A stretch of DNA of 64,000 nt from Stictocephala bisonia (lineage: Eukaryota > Arthropoda > Insecta > Hemiptera > Membracidae): assembly GCA_035578905.1 (NCBI GenBank), contig JAQJVL010000291.1:1026180-1090179 (forward strand). Reading direction: 5' to 3'. A program made the position numbers and the translations under genes. Under the pieces are notes generated by a model. It ran no database searches and was not told where the DNA came from. It saw nothing but the letters and a program-made list of their open reading frames with translations. Numbering within the stretch: the first letter of the stretch is position 1; each line of letters begins with the position of its first letter. Shown piece after piece: positions 1 through 64,000 of the stretch.

Positions 1-272
1 AATAAATAAATAAAATTTCTGCAATTTATTTGGGAATAAATTCTTGCAATAATTTATATTTATATGATAGTGAACATATTTTTACTATTTGGTTTATAAA
101 TGTGTTGTAGTTTTTCATCAGAAAATCATGTTTTATTAGAGTGTTTCTTATCTTGTCATACATATAGACAGTTAAGGTGTAGATTCACTAATGTTATTTT
201 TATACAGCAATTGAAACTTATTATTTCTTTGAGTCTTTTCTGATTGTTGACTGGAGATTTCCAATTTTACAG

Positions 273-561
273 CTATATAATGATGCAAAATGCCGCAAGG
301 AACCTTCTACTGTCCAGATCATTATTTATGACAGTTCTTTTAAGTATGGACATTACGACATTGGACTGAACCCATATCTTAATGAAACTGTCAGGTAAGT
401 CAATTTAATTTGTACTCTAATTTATAGTTTTAGAATAATGCAATGAAAATACCAATTGTATTAGTAAAACCGTTTATTGGATTTCTTAAGTTATATCACC
501 GATTACTGTCTACTTGTTTCTTTTTTGTTTCAGAAACTTTGTACGAAAGAACACTCACTGA
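273..561 (+). CDS. C-terminal two coding exons of an unrecognised plus-strand gene
   Basis: Two exons can be placed. The first runs 273-394 after an acceptor ending in TTTTACAG and before the donor GTAAGT. The second runs 534-561 after a pyrimidine-rich acceptor (TTTTTTGTTTCAG) and ends at TGA 559-561. The first exon is 40 codons plus two bases and the second supplies one base plus nine codons, so the frame continues across the 139-bp intron. The 50-residue tail starts LYNDAKCRKEPSTVQ, includes YDSSFKYGHYDIGLNPYLN and ends VRKNTH. I do not recognise the family. There is no obvious membrane segment. An NET sequon is present but its topology is unknown. The upstream part lies outside the window. 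The gene is convergent with the ABCC transporter, whose stop is 2.4 kb away. Confidence 0.7.
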
Positions 562-616
562 AAAATGTTGTAACTTTAATACAAAAAGCTGATGGTGTTT
601 CAAGTGCACTCTTCAG

Positions 617-622
617 AATAAA
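617..622 (+). promoter_or_regulatory. candidate polyadenylation signal AATAAA
   Basis: An AATAAA hexamer lies 56 bp after the TGA of the two-exon plus-strand gene, a normal distance for a short 3' UTR. Further A-rich hexamer variants follow within 100 bp, so the cleavage site is not fixed. Confidence 0.4.
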
Positions 623-1302
623 TGATGTTCTAATTTCGTCTCATGTGTTTTAACACAGTATTCAATAAGTGTTCATAAAATGATTAAATACATTTATTTA
701 TAAAATCTTTAATCTACTTAAATAGACTTCAAATGCTGTCAGTTATCAAAATCTAATGGACGATAAGCCATTGAGGAGGCTCTTATGACTGAAACAAGCG
801 ATGATGAGTACCAAACATGAGCCTCCCTCTGCTTTGTATTTATACAAAGAGCAAGCAGTCTCTGACTAGATACATAGTTCAATATATTACTGCAGTACCA
901 AAGGGAATAAGGACTCTTTTCTCACTCTTGATGTGTATATACATATATTAAATGATGACTCCAGCAGAATATTTTTCATGGTGGTTGTTTTATTTTGTTA
1001 AATCTGAGACCCATTATTTCTCACAACTTAATGTGCTATAGTCAGAAAACAAGCCCATACTTTAAAACAAAAATATATATTTATTAATTGTACTACTGTG
1101 TTATAAATGGACAAAATTACAAATTAATATGTAATCTTTATTTTCCCTATCCTTTATTCAAAAATTATTGTTAGAGATAGAAATCAGAATTTATTCACAA
1201 CAGACTCAAACTTGATAAGAAAGGATTCTTGACAAATTAAATAATGCATATTTTATTTTTAAATAATTTCATACTTATTTAAGGAGCCTATTTATGCACT
1301 TA

Positions 1303-1410
1303 CCTACCCACCCGCCCACCCATACACGTACAGTGGTATTACCCACCCGCCCACCCATACACGTACGGTGGTATTACCCACCCTTCCACCCATACACGTA
1401 CAGTGGTATT
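1303..1410. repeat. GC-rich 35-bp minisatellite, 3 units
   Basis: Three tandem units of about 35 bp have the core CCACCCATACACGTACAGTG followed by GTATT. They differ by single substitutions. The same unit recurs at 7878-8127, so it is a dispersed minisatellite, or part of a mobile repeat, and not a local expansion. Confidence 0.8.
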
Positions 1411-1449
1411 GAGTGAGGTTAAGTGTAAGAGAGGATATAATGATCCTAA

Positions 1450-1490
1450 CTTTGCCTCGAGAAATAAATCATTTTTCATTTCATTTCATT
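1450..1490 (+). repeat. possible LINE 3' tail, (ATTTC)n
   Basis: A sequence reading GAGAAATAAATC followed by about three copies of ATTTC resembles the polyadenylation signal plus microsatellite tail of the LINEs found elsewhere in this window. No coding remnant is visible upstream. It could equally be a simple repeat. Confidence 0.3.
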
Positions 1491-2261
1491 TACCAATGTT
1501 TTCATGTCATGGCCATGAGTATATTTTCAAGGATAACGGAAAGTTAATTTATCTTTAAAAACTGTATAACACATTCTTCACTTAAATAAATATCCCCAAC
1601 GCTAAGAAAGTTCATAATAAAATATAACTATCCATCTGAACAAGTTACAGACTAATACTGGCAGCACTTGTTGGTAGAGGCTAGTTTTATCATGGAGACA
1701 GAGAAATTAACAATTGACCAGCAAAGGAACAAAGCTAAACATTGTATTCATTGTTTGATTTACGTGAACACATAGTAAATTTATAATGGAAAAGCTAAAC
1801 AATAAAATTAAATATAATTTAATATTAATTCATAAATCCTACCACTGGGGACCCATCTGTTGTGGATATTGTAGACAGAAGGTTCTGTTCTCAGTCCTCT
1901 TAATACCAACACAACATCTGCTCAATGGTTGCCGTTCAAGTGGACACTATTGGAGAAGTCCGGAGGTTACCGATGCTGGGAAAAGGTCAGGATTTTGAAG
2001 TTGGCCAGGATAGAAGTACCACAAGGCAGAAGAACGGTTTGCGGAAAAAGACCAATACTATGCGATTTGAAATCCAGAATATGCTGCAAGCCCCATAGTT
2101 GTCCTAGCTGTTATTAAGTGGCCCTTTTTGGGGATAGTTGACCTTATAAACAAAGACTACAGTTGTTCTCTAAACCCATTCACAACCGAATATGTTCTTA
2201 TATCTTGACAATAGGTATGTTAATGAGTAGTAAAAAAAAACAAGATATAATAGTTAAAAGA

Positions 2262-2390
2262 AATAAACTGAATAATAACTATAATTAATTACCCTTTATT
2301 AATTGTTTATAATAATACTAATATTATAATAATTTATTACTATAAAAAATTAATGAAGGGTACTTAATTATAGTTATTATTCAATTTATT
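2262..2390. mobile_element. AT-rich foldback, MITE-like
   Basis: A stretch of about 60 bp is repeated in inverted orientation with almost no spacer. The left arm contains AATAATAACTATAATTAA and the right arm is its near-exact reverse complement. It codes for nothing and looks like a miniature inverted-repeat element. I could not fix a target-site duplication. Confidence 0.6.
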
Positions 2391-2927
2391 ACACTAGTAG
2401 CCCTAACTCGCGAACCAACTTATACAGTTAAAAGAAACTTGTTAATGAAAGATAAGAATGAGACGTTGTTTAAGGATGCATTAGTGAAGGTTGTGACAGA
2501 CATGTGGTTGACTAGCATTGATGAGAATCTTCTTTTAGAATATAATTTCCTCGTTGTCTCAAGATAATGTTACTCACAATATAAATGCTACTAAATATCT
2601 TGCTACTTTTCTGAATAGATATTGAGAATGTCATATTTTTTACTTACAATTATTCTAGTTCATTCAATTATTTAGACACTAAAAAAAGTTGGAAAGGAGT
2701 ACTATGAAACTAAACACATAATATATTAACAAATATTTAATAACAGAATATCTTTACGTATTATGGTAACAATACATTATATTTTAAATACTGTCCTCAC
2801 AGTAAAAGATGTGTATTTTTATGCTATTTTACAAATCAGTATGGTAATGTGAGTGATTATATTATTTCAAGGTAATCTTAGATCTACATTAAAGCTCTTT
2901 TGAGTAGAATATACTTATGTTCTCAAG
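2391..2927. other. AT-rich noncoding stretch, no gene seen
   Basis: This is the likely 3' UTR and downstream flank of the minus-strand transporter. I see no coding exon, RNA gene or clear repeat. Several TTTATT strings (AATAAA on the minus strand) could serve as polyadenylation signals, but none stands out. Confidence 0.4.
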
Positions 2928-63392
<60,465 letters not shown>

Positions 63393-64000
63393 CAAGGTAT
63401 AGTCAAAAATTTCCCGGAATTGGTTGAAATATGTTTATTGGGCAAAGATAAAATCTTATAAACCTATATTCCTTCAAAATACTATTCTCCAACAACAATA
63501 CACTTGTCCCTACGATCATATAGAGGGTCAACACACTTTTGACACTTATTTTTTTTAATGTATTTCAATACTTTTATCACATTTTTACTGACAGCTTTAG
63601 AACCTGCAAATCGATTTCCTTTTATTGATGTTTTTACCCTGTGAACAGTGAGAAATCGGCCGGCATGAGGTATACCATGGAGGATGTTCTAACATGGTAA
63701 CGCGGTGCTTGGCTAGGTAGTACTAACAAGAATCAATTTGTAGGGGTATCGTCATGCAGCAAAATCCAATTGTTTTCTGCTCATTTTTTAGGCCGTTTCC
63801 TCCTAATGGCATCTCGTAAGCGCCTAAGACCTTTTGTGTGGATAAATTTACCTTATATGTGATATCAATTGTTATTCTTCAGTTTGCATGGACAGTTTGC
63901 AGAACTCGCTCAATGTTGTCATCTGTGTTGCAGTCAAAGGGCATCCACTATGAGAGTCATCTTAAATTGTTATGCGACCTTCAAGAAAACGTTTGTGCCT
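63393..64000 (-). pseudogene. decayed mariner-family transposon, runs off the right edge
   Basis: On the minus strand fragments of a mariner transposase appear in order: a DDSHSGCPLTATQMTTLSEF piece of the N-terminal DNA-binding part, then NNWILLHDDTP with the second catalytic Asp, then a PADFSLF piece (usually PADFFLF) and the C-terminal region with several stops. The first catalytic Asp block is missing, so there is an internal deletion. The end nearest 63393 (TA then CAAGGTATAGTC...) looks like the terminal repeat. The other end is outside the window. Confidence 0.75.

Noticed and set aside
1786..2117. Two overlapping plus-strand frames of 62-70 codons
   Set aside because: Translations are unlike any known protein, no splice structure surrounds them, and composition suggests an old repeat.

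Overview
The window is animal nuclear DNA, very probably from an insect. It is AT-rich, its genes are split by spliceosomal introns with GT/AG borders, and its introns are packed with LINE, LTR, Penelope-like, hAT, mariner, pogo-like and piggyBac-like elements plus tRNA-derived SINEs. Element types and the insect-style ABCC sequence suggest an insect with a large genome, perhaps a hemipteran. The species cannot be fixed from sequence alone.

One host gene dominates: an ABC transporter of subfamily C (MRP4/ABCC4-like) on the minus strand. I placed 16 coding exons between 62056 and 2928. All internal splice phases agree and they encode about 733 residues: the end of NBD1, the linker, TMD2, NBD2 and the C-terminus. 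The first half of the protein (TMD1 and the NBD1 Walker A and signature motifs) and the promoter lie beyond the right edge. A second gene, on the plus strand, contributes only its last two coding exons (273-561) and converges on the transporter. I do not recognise its product.

Going left to right, most of the rest is intron filled with mobile DNA. It holds a LINE fragment (about 4214-6158), SINEs and a GC-rich minisatellite (7155-8660), and a pogo-like element (8837-9865). A nearly complete LINE follows (about 13918-20000), whose ORF1 joins a PWWP domain, a coiled coil and an SGNH hydrolase-like domain and is split by a TTAA-flanked insert (17859-18845). A second pogo-like element lies at 21230-22037. 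A 66-bp satellite built from the 3' splice site of exon 10 (25489-27910) is itself split by a TTAA element and a LINE fragment, and a third pogo-like element lies at 28560-29194. Next come a head-to-head Penelope-like inverted repeat with hammerhead-ribozyme motifs (31100-32358) and a second hammerhead-like palindrome (37026-37152). A Ty3/Gypsy element follows, with 1.94-kb LTRs (39425-48528), then a hAT element with 8-bp target duplications (48836-53041). The right end has a SINE, a duplicated dead exon, a 62-bp minisatellite, a 40-bp-arm foldback and a decayed mariner element (63393 to the edge).

The most unusual signals are the splice-acceptor-derived satellite, the PWWP-carrying LINE ORF1, the two separate hammerhead-like motifs, a candidate alternative transmembrane exon (28457-28538), and exon 6 (80 bp) squeezed between a Gypsy and a hAT insertion.
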